This document shows, piece by piece, positions 18,600 through 28,600 of a stretch of 64,000 nt of DNA; position 1 is the stretch's first letter; each line of letters opens with the position of its first letter. The notes beneath the pieces are model-generated. The model was given only the letters and a program-made list of their open reading frames with translations. It was not told the DNA's origin and did not search any database. Source of the DNA: CAMLJR01 sp964500675 (GTDB taxonomy: Bacteria; Pseudomonadota; Gammaproteobacteria; Pseudomonadales; CAMLJR01). Both the position numbers and the translations under genes were made by a program. The stretch is taken from assembly GCA_964500675.1 (NCBI GenBank), contig CAZCNY010000003.1, forward strand, positions 62,001 to 126,000, given 5' to 3'.

Positions 18600-19256
18600 A
18601 TGACAGCGGTCTGTGTTTTGTACAGCAGCTTCCCCGATCCGCATTCGATGCGGGCGCGTTTCGCGCTATTGCGCGCGGGCATTCACTGCGAATTGCGCGA
18701 AGTCGATCCCAGCAATCTACCCACGGCCGTTGCCAATGTGCCACTCCTGCAATTGCCGAGCGGAAAACTCGTCGATGATAGTTTTGTGATCGCGCAGTGG
18801 GCGAGCGCGCGGCGCCCTCAGCTTGCGTTGTGGCCGAGCGTGCGCGTGCGCCAGCAATCGATCGAAAATCTCGTGCATATTATCGATGGCCCGTTCGTGG
18901 ACGCTTGTCGTTTGTACGCCAATGCGGCGGGCGCGCGTCATCCGCAGGCGCCGAACCGGCGTGGCGATGCCGAAATTTTTCTTGCTCAGATCGAGGCGCG
19001 GCTCGCGCGCAAGCCTTATCTCGTCGGCGACGAGGAGACATTGGCCGACGTCGCCGTGCTGCCGTTCATCCACTATTTCGCTGAAATCGATCGCGCCTGG
19101 TTCGATGTCTCGCCGTATCGACAAATACGCACCTGGTTGCAAGGCTATCGCGATAATGTCGAGTGGCAGCAAACATTGCATTGCGGTCCACGCTGGCGCC
19201 CCGACGCGCTGCCGGTTTTCCTTGAGGCCAGCGCTAACCGGCGCGCATTGGCGTAG
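18600..19256 (+). CDS. Glutathione S-transferase family protein
   Basis: 218 aa. The N-terminal half has a thioredoxin-like fold with the cis-proline region NVPLLQLPSGKLVDDSFVI, and the C-terminal half is the all-helical GST domain including LVGDEETLADVAVLPFI. The pattern suits soluble bacterial GSTs. The N-terminal SSFPDPHSMRAR places a serine, not cysteine, near the glutathione site. The substrate is unknown. It follows yaaA after 27 bp. Confidence 0.82.
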   Translation: MTAVCVLYSSFPDPHSMRARFALLRAGIHCELREVDPSNLPTAVANVPLLQLPSGKLVDDSFVIAQWASARRPQLALWPSVRVRQQSIENLVHIIDGPFVDACRLYANAAGARHPQAPNRRGDAEIFLAQIEARLARKPYLVGDEETLADVAVLPFIHYFAEIDRAWFDVSPYRQIRTWLQGYRDNVEWQQTLHCGPRWRPDALPVFLEASANRRALA

Positions 19257-19333
19257 TGACAGTGTTCGCGCCGTCGCGCATCCTCGACTAAGCTCTCCTC
19301 ACCTCCCCGATCCGGCGCCTACTCCATTTTCCG

Positions 19334-20209
19334 ATGCCAGCATTGAAGTTTCTCGTGGTTGATGACGCCACGTTCATTCGCGATATGGTGAAAAAGCAAC
19401 TGCGTGATGCTTATCCCGGCTGCCAGATCAACGATGCGTCGAGTGCGGTGAAAGCCCAGGTGCTGCTGAAGTCGCAAAAAGTCGATTTAATCCTATGCGA
19501 TTGGGAAATGCCCGAAATGACGGGCGAGGAATTCCTGCGCTGGCTGCGCGAACAACCGCAGCACAAAGATGTGCCGTTCATCATGGTGAGCAGTCGCGGC
19601 GAGCGCGATTTCATCGTCAAGGCAGTGCAGGCCGGTGTCAGTGATTATCTCGGCAAGCCGTTCAAGCCTGAGATGCTGATTGGAAAAATCGATAAGCAGT
19701 TGCGCAAGGCGGGTAAGGATTTAGCGGCACCAACGCGCGTGCCGAGCGGTCTCACGCAGGGCATCGCGGGTGCGAGCATTGCAGTTTTGACTGGGCGGAG
19801 CGCGCCTACACCGGCATCTAACACTCCTGATAAGGCGCCAGTGACGCCGTTTAGTTTTGGTGCATCGGCGCCAACACCCGTTGCAGCCAAACCTAAAACG
19901 GTTGCGCGCGGTCAGGCGCAGTTGCATTTTCCAAACTTCAATACGACCTGCGTGATCAAGGATATTTCGCTGCAAATGCTCAGCGGCATCATCAAGCGCG
20001 AACAGCAATTGCCCGCGATTCTTGAGCCCGTCGTGATCTCGATTTTTGAGGTCGAGGGCGGCGATGTGGCGCGCCTCAATGGCTATGTACACAGTATTCA
20101 AGCCGCCGAGAATCGTATCGATGCCTCCGTGCTCAAACTCGTGATCCGTTTCGTCGACGACGATCCCGCCAAGCTCGATCTGCTGTCGCGTTTTATCGAA
20201 AAACTGTGA
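19334..20209 (+). CDS. Response regulator with CheY receiver and degenerate PilZ-like C-terminal domain
   Basis: 291 aa. Residues 1-125 are a receiver domain with acidic pocket VVDDA, phosphoacceptor aspartate in LILCDWEMP, and the later SS and K (GKPFKPE) residues. A Pro/Ala/Thr-rich linker spans about 130-190. The C-terminal 100 residues include CVIKDISLQMLSGII, which resembles a PilZ strand pattern, but the RxxxR and clear D/NxSxxG c-di-GMP motifs are not evident. The output is therefore uncertain. No kinase gene lies nearby. Confidence 0.72.
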   Translation: MPALKFLVVDDATFIRDMVKKQLRDAYPGCQINDASSAVKAQVLLKSQKVDLILCDWEMPEMTGEEFLRWLREQPQHKDVPFIMVSSRGERDFIVKAVQAGVSDYLGKPFKPEMLIGKIDKQLRKAGKDLAAPTRVPSGLTQGIAGASIAVLTGRSAPTPASNTPDKAPVTPFSFGASAPTPVAAKPKTVARGQAQLHFPNFNTTCVIKDISLQMLSGIIKREQQLPAILEPVVISIFEVEGGDVARLNGYVHSIQAAENRIDASVLKLVIRFVDDDPAKLDLLSRFIEKL

Positions 20210-20253
20210 TCGCTTAAGCCGACGCCGTGCTGCTTATTTCAGCGCCATTGTGC

Positions 20254-21141
20254 CTACTTTGATGCTTTTAAGCTGCGCGCGACCAACTGTTCGCTCTCGG
20301 TCCACAAACGTTCGGCTGCGGCATCGTCCTGCGCCGTTGCAGCGGGAGCTATCGCTTTGCGCTTAATAAAATAACCGCCGCTGGTTTTGCCGGGCGCTTC
20401 CGCCGTGGCGAGCCAGATCAGCGTATCGGCGCCTTCTTGTGGACTGATCGCCAGATTGGCGCGGCTGCGTATAGTCGCCTGCGCGGTGGGATCGGCATGT
20501 GTAACAAAGTTGCTGCTGACGATACCGGGATGCATCGAATGCACGACGATACCTTTATCGGCAACGCGTTTGGCGAGCTGGCGCGTGAAGAGGATATTGG
20601 CCAGTTTAACGCGGCAATAAGCAGCGCCCGGAATAAAGTTATCGAGCATCTGGATATCGCCTTCCAGCCCCTTGGTGTATTCATGCGCATCCGACGATAC
20701 GTTGATAACGCGTACCGAGCCGGGCGCGGCATCTTTCACCGCTGCTTGCAGCAATGGCAACAAACAATCGGTCAATAAAAAATGCCCCAGATGATTGCTG
20801 GCAAATAGCGATTCGTTGCCTTCGGGAGTGATGACGAGTTCCTTAACCATGCCGCCCGCGTTGTTGAGCAGCACATCGATGCGCGGCGTGCGCGCGAAAA
20901 TTTCGCCGGCCATGCGCGCTGTGTCGGCCATCGACGACAGATCGACGCGCAACATATCGAACGGCGCTCCGGGTGCGGTCGCACGAATTTCCGCTTCAGC
21001 CGCTGCGCAACGCTCGGCGTCGCGGCCGAGTCCAATCACACGCCAATCTTGCTGCACCAGCGCTTTCGCCGCTTCTTTGCCGATGCCTGAACTGGCTCCC
21101 GTTATCACTGCCACATGCTGATGGGTTCGCTCAGTCATCAT
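20254..21141 (-). CDS. Short-chain dehydrogenase/reductase
   Basis: 295 aa classical SDR: cofactor motif TGASSGIG near residue 15, NNAGG near 92, catalytic serine in NVSSDAH and the YxxxK pair in YCRVK. It resembles retinol dehydrogenase-like SDRs. It lies 22 bp downstream of the LuxC-like reductase gene on the same strand, so it may act on the aldehyde or alcohol made by that pair. This role is inferred from position. The start may be either of two adjacent ATG codons. Confidence 0.82.
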   Translation of the reverse strand: MMTERTHQHVAVITGASSGIGKEAAKALVQQDWRVIGLGRDAERCAAAEAEIRATAPGAPFDMLRVDLSSMADTARMAGEIFARTPRIDVLLNNAGGMVKELVITPEGNESLFASNHLGHFLLTDCLLPLLQAAVKDAAPGSVRVINVSSDAHEYTKGLEGDIQMLDNFIPGAAYCRVKLANILFTRQLAKRVADKGIVVHSMHPGIVSSNFVTHADPTAQATIRSRANLAISPQEGADTLIWLATAEAPGKTSGGYFIKRKAIAPAATAQDDAAAERLWTESEQLVARSLKASK

Positions 21142-21163
21142 TCACCTCTCGCTCTTCGATAAT

Positions 21164-22594
21164 TTAGTTTTGCCGAGTTATGCCGTCCCCATGCACCATC
21201 CCATCTTCATGAACCATCCAATGTACGAAGCGGTGCAGGGGATACATTGCATCGTGCGGATTGCCGAGCGTGCTCGGTCCCGCTTCGCCCAAGTGTACGA
21301 TGCGTTGCGCGCCGCCGCTCGCCAATCGATCGCGAAAATCGGCCATGCGCTTGAATGGATAGAAGCCCACGGTTTGTGTGGCCACGTTGATGTATTTCAC
21401 CGCATCGTCGAGCGAATTAACGCGCACGACATTGGCAATTTTATTGATCGGATGAAAATCGACAGGTTCGTCGGAGCGAATTACGAGCCCTTTGCCATCG
21501 GTTTTTCCGAACACGGCGTATTCGTCGTCGAGCATTATCAACGTTTCGACCTGCTCGCGCAGATCCATGCTGAGCGGGCGAATATCGCCCGACGCGGCGG
21601 CGCGCGCGGCGATGCATTGCTGCAATTTCGCGCTGAAGCGATCGGCGTCCTGCTGATTGGCTTCGACGTAAACAAAACGACTCGCCACACAAGCTTCCTG
21701 ATTGAGCGTCATCACATCGGTCGCGGCGAGATCGGCGACTTTATCTAACGTTTCCTCCGAGGCGAAGGCTTCCTCGCCGATCATCGAGATCGACGTTTTC
21801 GGATCGAATGAAATCAATTGAAAGCCAGGGCACAGATATTGGATGACATTGTTGATCGCATCGCCGCCGCCCCAGGCGACGATTTTGTCGAAATACTGCG
21901 GGCGATACAGCGTGCGCTCGATCATGTCGTCGCCACCGCGCCAGTACACCGCGGACATCGATTGCACGATCGGATGTTGCGGATCGATCGCCGCCATGAT
22001 GCGCAGAATCGCCACCATCGTGAACGGATCGGACGATGACATCTTGAATAAATTGATCGCTTTCACCATCGCGCCCTGCGCGATCGATTTCACCGCAACG
22101 CCGGGTGAATTGCCCGGCAGCACGTGAATGAGTCGCGGCGCGAACGCGCGCACGAAACTTTTGCGCCCGGTGAAATCCTGCTTGGGCACCCACGTATCGA
22201 GCGCTTTCGGATCGGGAAAATTCTGTTCGACTTCCGCCAGCAATTTACGCTTGTCGAGATACGCGGCCGCGTACAGCGCCTGATTCGCGACGACTTCGCG
22301 CGGCAGAATATGCGTGGAGCACATGCGCTCGATGCATTCCTGCATGAACGGGTTTTTCGGATTTTTAATTTGCTCGCCCGTCTCGACGAGAAAATCGATA
22401 ATTTCGGTGAGTGGCACGTTGAGCAGCGGTGGCACCTGCGTGCGCGGCGGTACCACCCGATCGAGCGGGATTTTCGGCGTCGCGAAACTCACGCCGAGAT
22501 CGCGCGAGCGATGCGTGACATCGTTACCTTCGATCAATTCGCCGCGCACGAAAAATGGCGCAGCGACAATCGTTTCGTTGACTGATTCGCTCAT
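21164..22594 (-). CDS. Acyl-CoA reductase, LuxC-like
   Basis: 476 aa. LuxC-family enzymes reduce activated fatty acids to aldehydes with NADPH. Visible features are the dinucleotide-binding segment HVLPGNSPGVAVKS (157-170), VAWGGGDAI near 239-247, and the ALDH-type catalytic cysteine Cys302 in NQEACVASRF. The ATG at 22594 overlaps the stop of the upstream ligase gene by an ATGA, so the two are translationally coupled. No luciferase genes (luxAB) or luxD acyl-transferase are present here, so the product serves another purpose, such as fatty aldehyde or alcohol formation. Confidence 0.85.
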   Translation of the reverse strand: MSESVNETIVAAPFFVRGELIEGNDVTHRSRDLGVSFATPKIPLDRVVPPRTQVPPLLNVPLTEIIDFLVETGEQIKNPKNPFMQECIERMCSTHILPREVVANQALYAAAYLDKRKLLAEVEQNFPDPKALDTWVPKQDFTGRKSFVRAFAPRLIHVLPGNSPGVAVKSIAQGAMVKAINLFKMSSSDPFTMVAILRIMAAIDPQHPIVQSMSAVYWRGGDDMIERTLYRPQYFDKIVAWGGGDAINNVIQYLCPGFQLISFDPKTSISMIGEEAFASEETLDKVADLAATDVMTLNQEACVASRFVYVEANQQDADRFSAKLQQCIAARAAASGDIRPLSMDLREQVETLIMLDDEYAVFGKTDGKGLVIRSDEPVDFHPINKIANVVRVNSLDDAVKYINVATQTVGFYPFKRMADFRDRLASGGAQRIVHLGEAGPSTLGNPHDAMYPLHRFVHWMVHEDGMVHGDGITRQN

Positions 22595-23940
22595 GACAGA
22601 CCTCGCACATACGCATCGACGGTGCCGGCGCAGCCGATTTTGTCGTCGCCCTGAATATCGGCGTAGCGCACGATGTTGTCGCGAATCGATGGGCCGCGAT
22701 GGCCGCACGCGCACGGACTGAAGTCCAACGAAATTTTATCGCCCGTGATCACACCGCCCCAGCGCCCGTCCAATGACAAATCAAAAAACGCAGCGCGCCC
22801 TTCGATTTCACCTGTGCTGTGCGGCAGCAGCGCATCGCCTTCCTGATTGAGCATGAACGGCACGATCCACGGCGGCACATGGTAGCGCCCACCGTGCTGA
22901 CATTTCGGCATGCCCGAATTCAATTCCTGCATGCTGTAATTCTGGAAATTGCGATTCGCCGGAATATTGAACGTCTCGTGCACGAATTGCTGATAGTCGG
23001 GGGGCAATTGTGCGCGCTTGAGTCCGCCGCCGACATAGATGCAATTGTCGGGATGAAAATCTTTCGCGGAATAACCCATTTCGCGCACGAGTTTGGCGAT
23101 CTGATACAGCGCATTCCACAGACCCGAAATATAAAGTTTGTCGTTGCGATATTTTATGAGCGCTTCGGCGCCCGCGATCATCGCTTGATCAAGCGTGGCC
23201 TGCCGTTCTTTCGAAGTACGCTCGAAATCGGCGAGCTCTTCGGGCAGCGCGGTGCCTTCCGCCATTTTTTTTCTGAGAACAACCATTTTCGTTAGAGCAC
23301 CGACTGTCAGCGGCGGAATCGGCAAACGAAAACTCGGTTTGCTCGGATCGCCGAACGCGGCTTCCTGCGCTGCGCCGATAGCGACGTTTTTCGGTACATG
23401 CGCAATCGGCGCAAGCCCCATCATGCGGCGATCGCGCGCGGGCTTAACGCCCGAGCCCCACGCGAGAACATTCACGGTGTCGATGCGCGACCAGTCCATG
23501 TCTTTAGCAGAAGCGATCAGCATCGCCGATTTGCCCGTCGTGCCGCTCGAGCACGAGATGTAATGCCCTTTGCTTTCCAATTGCGCGATCCAGTCATCGA
23601 TATCTTTAATGTTCGATGCGTCAATCGGCGCGATCGGATACGGTGAAATCGTGCCGAGCCATTTGGCGAGACGGTCCCATTTTTCGTCGATCAGAAAACT
23701 TTCGGGATAACTTTTATAGGCCGTGTGCGGAAACAGCAGCGGCACCATGTCCTCGCGCGATCGAATTTCGGCGATGCCGGCTTCGTTCGCACGGTGGCCG
23801 AGCAGCTTGATGCGATCCTTCCTTTCCTGGAAGCGCTCGTCGAGGGCTTCGATCTGCGTCGCCAGCAACTCGGTGTGCGGAATATCAAAGCGGTTTTCTG
23901 CATCGATAAGGCTTGTCAGTTTCTCAACGGCGGATACCAT
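22591..23940 (-). CDS. LuxE-like acyl-protein synthetase / adenylate-forming ligase
   Basis: 449 aa. The adenylate-forming P-loop is SCSSGTTGKS at 129-138, and SPCACGHRGPS near the C-terminus recalls PaaK/LuxE-type ligases. In luminous bacteria LuxE activates a fatty acid as acyl-AMP and hands the acyl group to LuxC. Its coupled overlap with the LuxC-like gene supports the same partnership. A phenylacetate-CoA ligase-like role is the main alternative. It is the first gene of the operon, facing a TetR regulator across 111 bp. Confidence 0.78.
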   Translation of the reverse strand: MVSAVEKLTSLIDAENRFDIPHTELLATQIEALDERFQERKDRIKLLGHRANEAGIAEIRSREDMVPLLFPHTAYKSYPESFLIDEKWDRLAKWLGTISPYPIAPIDASNIKDIDDWIAQLESKGHYISCSSGTTGKSAMLIASAKDMDWSRIDTVNVLAWGSGVKPARDRRMMGLAPIAHVPKNVAIGAAQEAAFGDPSKPSFRLPIPPLTVGALTKMVVLRKKMAEGTALPEELADFERTSKERQATLDQAMIAGAEALIKYRNDKLYISGLWNALYQIAKLVREMGYSAKDFHPDNCIYVGGGLKRAQLPPDYQQFVHETFNIPANRNFQNYSMQELNSGMPKCQHGGRYHVPPWIVPFMLNQEGDALLPHSTGEIEGRAAFFDLSLDGRWGGVITGDKISLDFSPCACGHRGPSIRDNIVRYADIQGDDKIGCAGTVDAYVRGLS

Positions 23941-24051
23941 CGCTTTTCTCCTTCGAGCCCGCTAACATCAAGCTCGATAAATTAATAGCACCTTTATCGT
24001 TTCATTATCACCCATTTTGGGGATTTGGCAACTTTTATTTGGAGTCCGCCC

Positions 24052-24699
24052 TTGCCGCGCAAAATTCAAAGCACTCGGCCTGCTGCCGGTCGGCCGACAC
24101 GCGAACAAGCGGAGCAGCGCCATAACGAACTGCTTGACCGCGCACTCGAACTGTTTTTGGAAAAGGGATTTGAGCTGGCGACGATCGATGCGATCGCTGC
24201 TGCGGTCGGTATGACCAAGCGTACGGTGTACGGTCTTTACGCCGACAAAACCGCGCTGTTCAAGGCGACGATTCAGCGCGCCATCGAGCGCTGGATCGTG
24301 CCGATCGAGACCCTGCACGCGGCTGAAACCGACGATCTCGAAGCGACGTTGATCGCCGTGGCGCGCATTCGTATGACCAATGCGGTGAGCCCGGCTGGTC
24401 TGCGCCTGCAGCGCATCATCAACACCGAATCGTATCGGTTTCCCGAAGTTTTCACGGTCGCCTATGAGCAGGGTTCGCGTCCAACCATTGAATTTCTGAC
24501 CGATCTACTGCGTCGTCATGCGAAGAAAGGTAAAGTCAGTATCGAAAAACCCGACATCGCGGCAACCGCTTTTTTGAGTATGGTGGTCGGCGGCCCATTG
24601 CGCGCCATCGTGTGGGGCGGGGCTGTGGATGAGGCTGCGTTGGAGGAGCGTATTCAGTACTGCGTGCGGCTGTTTCTCGACGGCGTGCGCCCACGCTGA
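24052..24699 (+). CDS. TetR/AcrR-family transcriptional regulator
   Basis: 215 aa from a TTG start at 24052 with GGAG nine bases upstream; an upstream TTG at 24025 would add nine residues with no ribosome site. Residues about 20-65 form the TetR helix-turn-helix (FELATIDAIAAAVGMTKRTVYGLYADKTALF). The C-terminal domain resembles TetR_C of the AefR type. Its divergent placement suggests it represses the LuxE/LuxC/SDR operon, possibly in response to an acyl or aldehyde ligand. No clear operator dyad was found in the shared promoter region. Confidence 0.85.
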   Translation: MPRKIQSTRPAAGRPTREQAEQRHNELLDRALELFLEKGFELATIDAIAAAVGMTKRTVYGLYADKTALFKATIQRAIERWIVPIETLHAAETDDLEATLIAVARIRMTNAVSPAGLRLQRIINTESYRFPEVFTVAYEQGSRPTIEFLTDLLRRHAKKGKVSIEKPDIAATAFLSMVVGGPLRAIVWGGAVDEAALEERIQYCVRLFLDGVRPR

Positions 24700-24819
24700 C
24701 CAGCGCGTTGCCACTCCTTATTTTCAACGCCAGCGCCTTTGTCAATACGGTGACCCGCCATTGACTCTGCTGCTGTACCGGGGCAGAGTGTAGGGCCTTT
24801 TAGTTCCGGTCTATGATTT

Positions 24820-25530
24820 ATGACGTACTGTGTCGCCATGCGCCTTCGCGAGGGCTTGGTGTTCGCTGCTGATACTCGCACCAACGCGGGTGTCGATCAC
24901 ATTTCCACCTTCCGCAAGATGCATGTATTCGAGCACCGCGGCGAGCGTTCAATCGTGTTGCTTACCTCGGGTAATCTAGCCACAGCGCAGGCTGTTATCG
25001 GCTATCTATGTGAGCGCGTACAGCACGAGGATGAAATTAACATCTACACGGTCGGCTCGATGTTCGGTGCCGCGCAGCTGGTCGGGGATACCATCAACGA
25101 AGTGATCGCGCGCTCCGCCGCGGGCCAGCAGATCGGCGGTGTCGATTTCGGTTTGAACGTGTTGCTCGGCGGTCAGATCGCAGGCGAAAGGCCGCGCCTA
25201 TTTCATATTTATCCGCAGGGCAATTTCATCGAGGCCACCGAAGACACTGCCTATTTTCAAATTGGCGAAGTCAAATACGGCAAGCCCATTATCGATCGTA
25301 TCGTTAATTTCGACACCAGCCTCAATTGCGCCACCAAATGCACCTTGATTTCCTTCGACTCCACGATTCGTTCGAATCTTTCGGTCGGCATGCCAATCGA
25401 CTTAGCCGTGTATCGTGAAGACAGCTTTGAATTGAAAATCGAGCGCATCGTCGAAAATGACAGCTATTTTCAATCGCTGCGGCAGGCATGGGGCAACGGC
25501 TTGCGTCAACAGTTCGAGCAATTACCCTGA
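24820..25530 (+). CDS. Anbu / proteasome-type peptidase
   Basis: 236 aa. The protein begins MTYCVAMRLREGLVFAADTR, the conserved Anbu N-terminus; removal of Met would expose Thr as the nucleophile expected in Ntn hydrolases. The fold continues with TSGNLATAQAV, VGGVDFGLNVLLGGQ-type strands and the EVKYGKPIIDR segment. Anbu assembles into open helical rings in published structures, and its substrates are unknown. It heads a locus of transglutaminase, ATP-grasp and alpha-E genes with which it is known to be associated in many bacteria. Confidence 0.92.
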   Translation: MTYCVAMRLREGLVFAADTRTNAGVDHISTFRKMHVFEHRGERSIVLLTSGNLATAQAVIGYLCERVQHEDEINIYTVGSMFGAAQLVGDTINEVIARSAAGQQIGGVDFGLNVLLGGQIAGERPRLFHIYPQGNFIEATEDTAYFQIGEVKYGKPIIDRIVNFDTSLNCATKCTLISFDSTIRSNLSVGMPIDLAVYREDSFELKIERIVENDSYFQSLRQAWGNGLRQQFEQLP

Positions 25531-25678
25531 TCCTGCACAACCTCTGCGCTCATGCCGCGGGTACCCTGCGGTAACAATCGCTCTCAAACTCTGCCAGACT
25601 CGCGCGGCACACAACCTGCATTGATTTGCAGCGTTTTGCATTTCGCGAAACTGCAAGCTGTGAACATAAGGAAAGGGC

Positions 25679-28600
25679 ATGAGTATTCTGGTCGGTCTGC
25701 GCCACACCACCACGTATCGCTACGATCGACGCATCGCGCTTGGACCCCAGGTGGTGCGATTGCGCCCGGCGCCGCACTGCCGCACACCGATCATCAGCTA
25801 CAGTTTGAATATCCGGCCCGAAAATCATTTTATCAATTGGATTCAGGACCCATTTTCAAATTACATGGCGCGCCTGGTATTTCCCGATAAGACCGCTGAA
25901 TTTAGCGTCGATGTCGACCTCGTTGCCGATCTGACCGCATACAACCCGTTCGATTTTTTCGTCGAAAGCTACGCCGAAAAATTCCCGTTCAAATATCCCG
26001 ACGCTTTGAAAAAACAATTGGCCCCCTTTCTGGAAACGGAGAGTTGGGGTCGGCGCTTTGCTGTTTATGTCGACGAGGTGCCCCGCAAAGAAATTGCGAT
26101 TATCGATTTTCTGGTCGCGATCAATCAGCGCATTTGGAAGGATATTAGTTATACGCTGCGCATGGAGCCCGGTGTACAAAAACCCGAAGAAACGTTACAG
26201 CTCGGTAGCGGCTCGTGCCGCGATTCGGCCTGGTTGCAAGTGCAGATGCTGCGGCATTTAGGGCTCGCCGCGCGCTTTGCTTCAGGTTATCTCGTGCAAT
26301 TGACCGCAGACCAAAAATCGCTGGATGGTCCCAGCGGACCCGAAGCCGATTTCACCGATCTGCATGCCTGGACCGAAGTTTATATACCGGGCGCAGGTTG
26401 GGTAGGGCTCGATCCCACATCGGGTCTGTTCGCCGCCGAAGGCCATATTCCTTTAAGTTGCACGCCGCAACCGGTCGATTCGGCACCGATTACTGGCGCT
26501 ATCGATGAGTGCGAAGTCGAGTTTGAGCACAGCAACGAAGTGACGCGGCTGAAAGAGGATCCGCGCGTAACACGTCCGTTCACCGATCAGGAATGGGGCG
26601 AGATCGATGCGCTCGGTGAATATGTCGATTCGCTACTGCAAAAAAACGACGTGCGCCTGACGATGGGTGGCGAACCCACGTTCGTGTCGATCGACGATAT
26701 GGAATCGGAGCAGTGGAATACCGAAGCCGATGGCGAACACAAGCGGTTTCTCGCGTTGCAGCTAACAGAAAAATTGCAAAAGGAGTTTGCACCGGGCGGC
26801 ATGCTGCATCTGGGCCAGGGTAAATGGTATCCGGGCGAGCCGTTGCCGCGTTGGCAAAATACCTTGTATTGGCGCAAAGACGGCGTGCCGCTCTGGAAAG
26901 CGCCGCTGCCAAGCGCAAGCACTAAACCTGTACCGCCCGAGGCTGCGCGCGCGTTCATGCGTATGTTCTGCGCCCAGATTGGTCTGCCGACGGGTGCTGT
27001 ACATCCGTGCTATGAAGATCCTTTCTATGCGCTGTGGCAAAAAGCGCAGTTGCCAATCGATGATGAGCCGACTCTCGATCATGAGATGCAGGCCAAACGC
27101 ACACTGGCTAAAGTGATGAAGCAGGGTCTGAACCGCCCGGTCGGTTACTGCTTGCCGATCGCGTTCAACCCGGCCAATGGTCTCTGGCAAAGTTGCCGCT
27201 GGCAATTCCGGCAGGGGTCGTTGTATCTGATTTCCGGTAATTCGCCGATCGGCTATCGCCTGCCGCTGTCATCGCTATCGCATCACGCCAAGGTCGAGGG
27301 GCTGGAGCCGTATCTAACCGACCCTTTTGCTCCGCTGCCTCAAGAGCTGCGTGCGCCCACCAAGGCGGACTATATGTTGTTGGCGCCGATGGCCGTCCAC
27401 ACGGCACTGTGCGCCGAAGTGCGCGATGGCAAACTCTACATATTCCTGCCGCCGCTGAGCAATCTCGAACAATTCGCCGGCCTGCTCGATGCTATTGCCG
27501 AGGCCGCGAACGAGCTGCGTCTGACGCCGTTTATCGAGGGTTACCAGCCGCCGTTCGACAGCCGTCTCAGCAAGCTCGCGGTGACGCCCGACCCCGGTGT
27601 GATCGAAGTGAATGTGCAGCCGACTTCGACGTGGAAGGATTTAACACATCTCACCGAGACGCTGTACGCGCACGCGCGTGAAGTGCGGCTCGGCACCGAA
27701 AAATTCATGCTCGATGGCCGTCACAGCGGCACCGGCGGCGGCAATCATGTCACGCTCGGTGGTGTCACGCCGGCGGACAGCCCGTTATTGCGTCGTCCCG
27801 ATCTGCTGCGCAGTCTGCTGACGTTTTGGCAGCATCATCCAAGTCTGTCGTATTTATTCAGCGGCATGTTTATCGGCCCGACCAGCCAGGCGCCGCGCGT
27901 CGATGAAGGCCGTGTCGAGCATCTATACGAGCTCGAAATCGCGTTCTCTCAATTACCGCATGGGGAATCGAATCAGCCGTGGCTGATCGACCGTGCTTTA
28001 CGCCATCTGTTAGTCGATCTCACCGGCAACACGCACCGCAGCGAATTCTGCATCGACAAGCTCTATTCACCCGATTCATCCACGGGACGGCTCGGCATTC
28101 TCGAATTTCGCGCCTTCGAAATGCCGCCGCATGCGCATATGAGTCTGGTGCAGATGCTGTTGCTGCGCGCGTGCGTGGCCTCATTCTGGGAAAAGCCGTA
28201 TCACCACAAACTCGTCGATTGGGGCCATCAACTGCACGATCGTTTCATGCTGCCGCACTATCTCAATCAGGATTTTGAGGACGTGCTCGGCTATCTCAAT
28301 GGGCATGATCTGCCGTTCAAATCGCACTGGTTTGACGCGTTCAAGGAGTTTCGCTGCCCGAAAATCGGGCATACTGAAATTGAAGGCATGGAGCTGGAGT
28401 TGCGCCATGCGCTGGAGCCGTGGCATGTGCTCGGCGAGGAGGCGACCGGCAGCGGTACCTCGCGCTATGTCGATTCGTCAGTCGAGCGCATGCAGGTTAA
28501 GGTGCGTTTCGGAACGCCCGGCGATCGCTACCTGCTGACATGCAACGGCAAGCGCGTGCCGCTGATTCCGGTGGCGGAAGAGGGCACATTTGTCGCGGGT

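Noticed and set aside
23941..24051. TetR operator in the divergent promoter
   Set aside because: Short GATAA/TTATC words occur, but no dyad convincing enough to list was found.
20254..24699. Complete bioluminescence (lux) operon
   Set aside because: No luxA, luxB or luxD homologue is present; only the reductase and ligase types occur.
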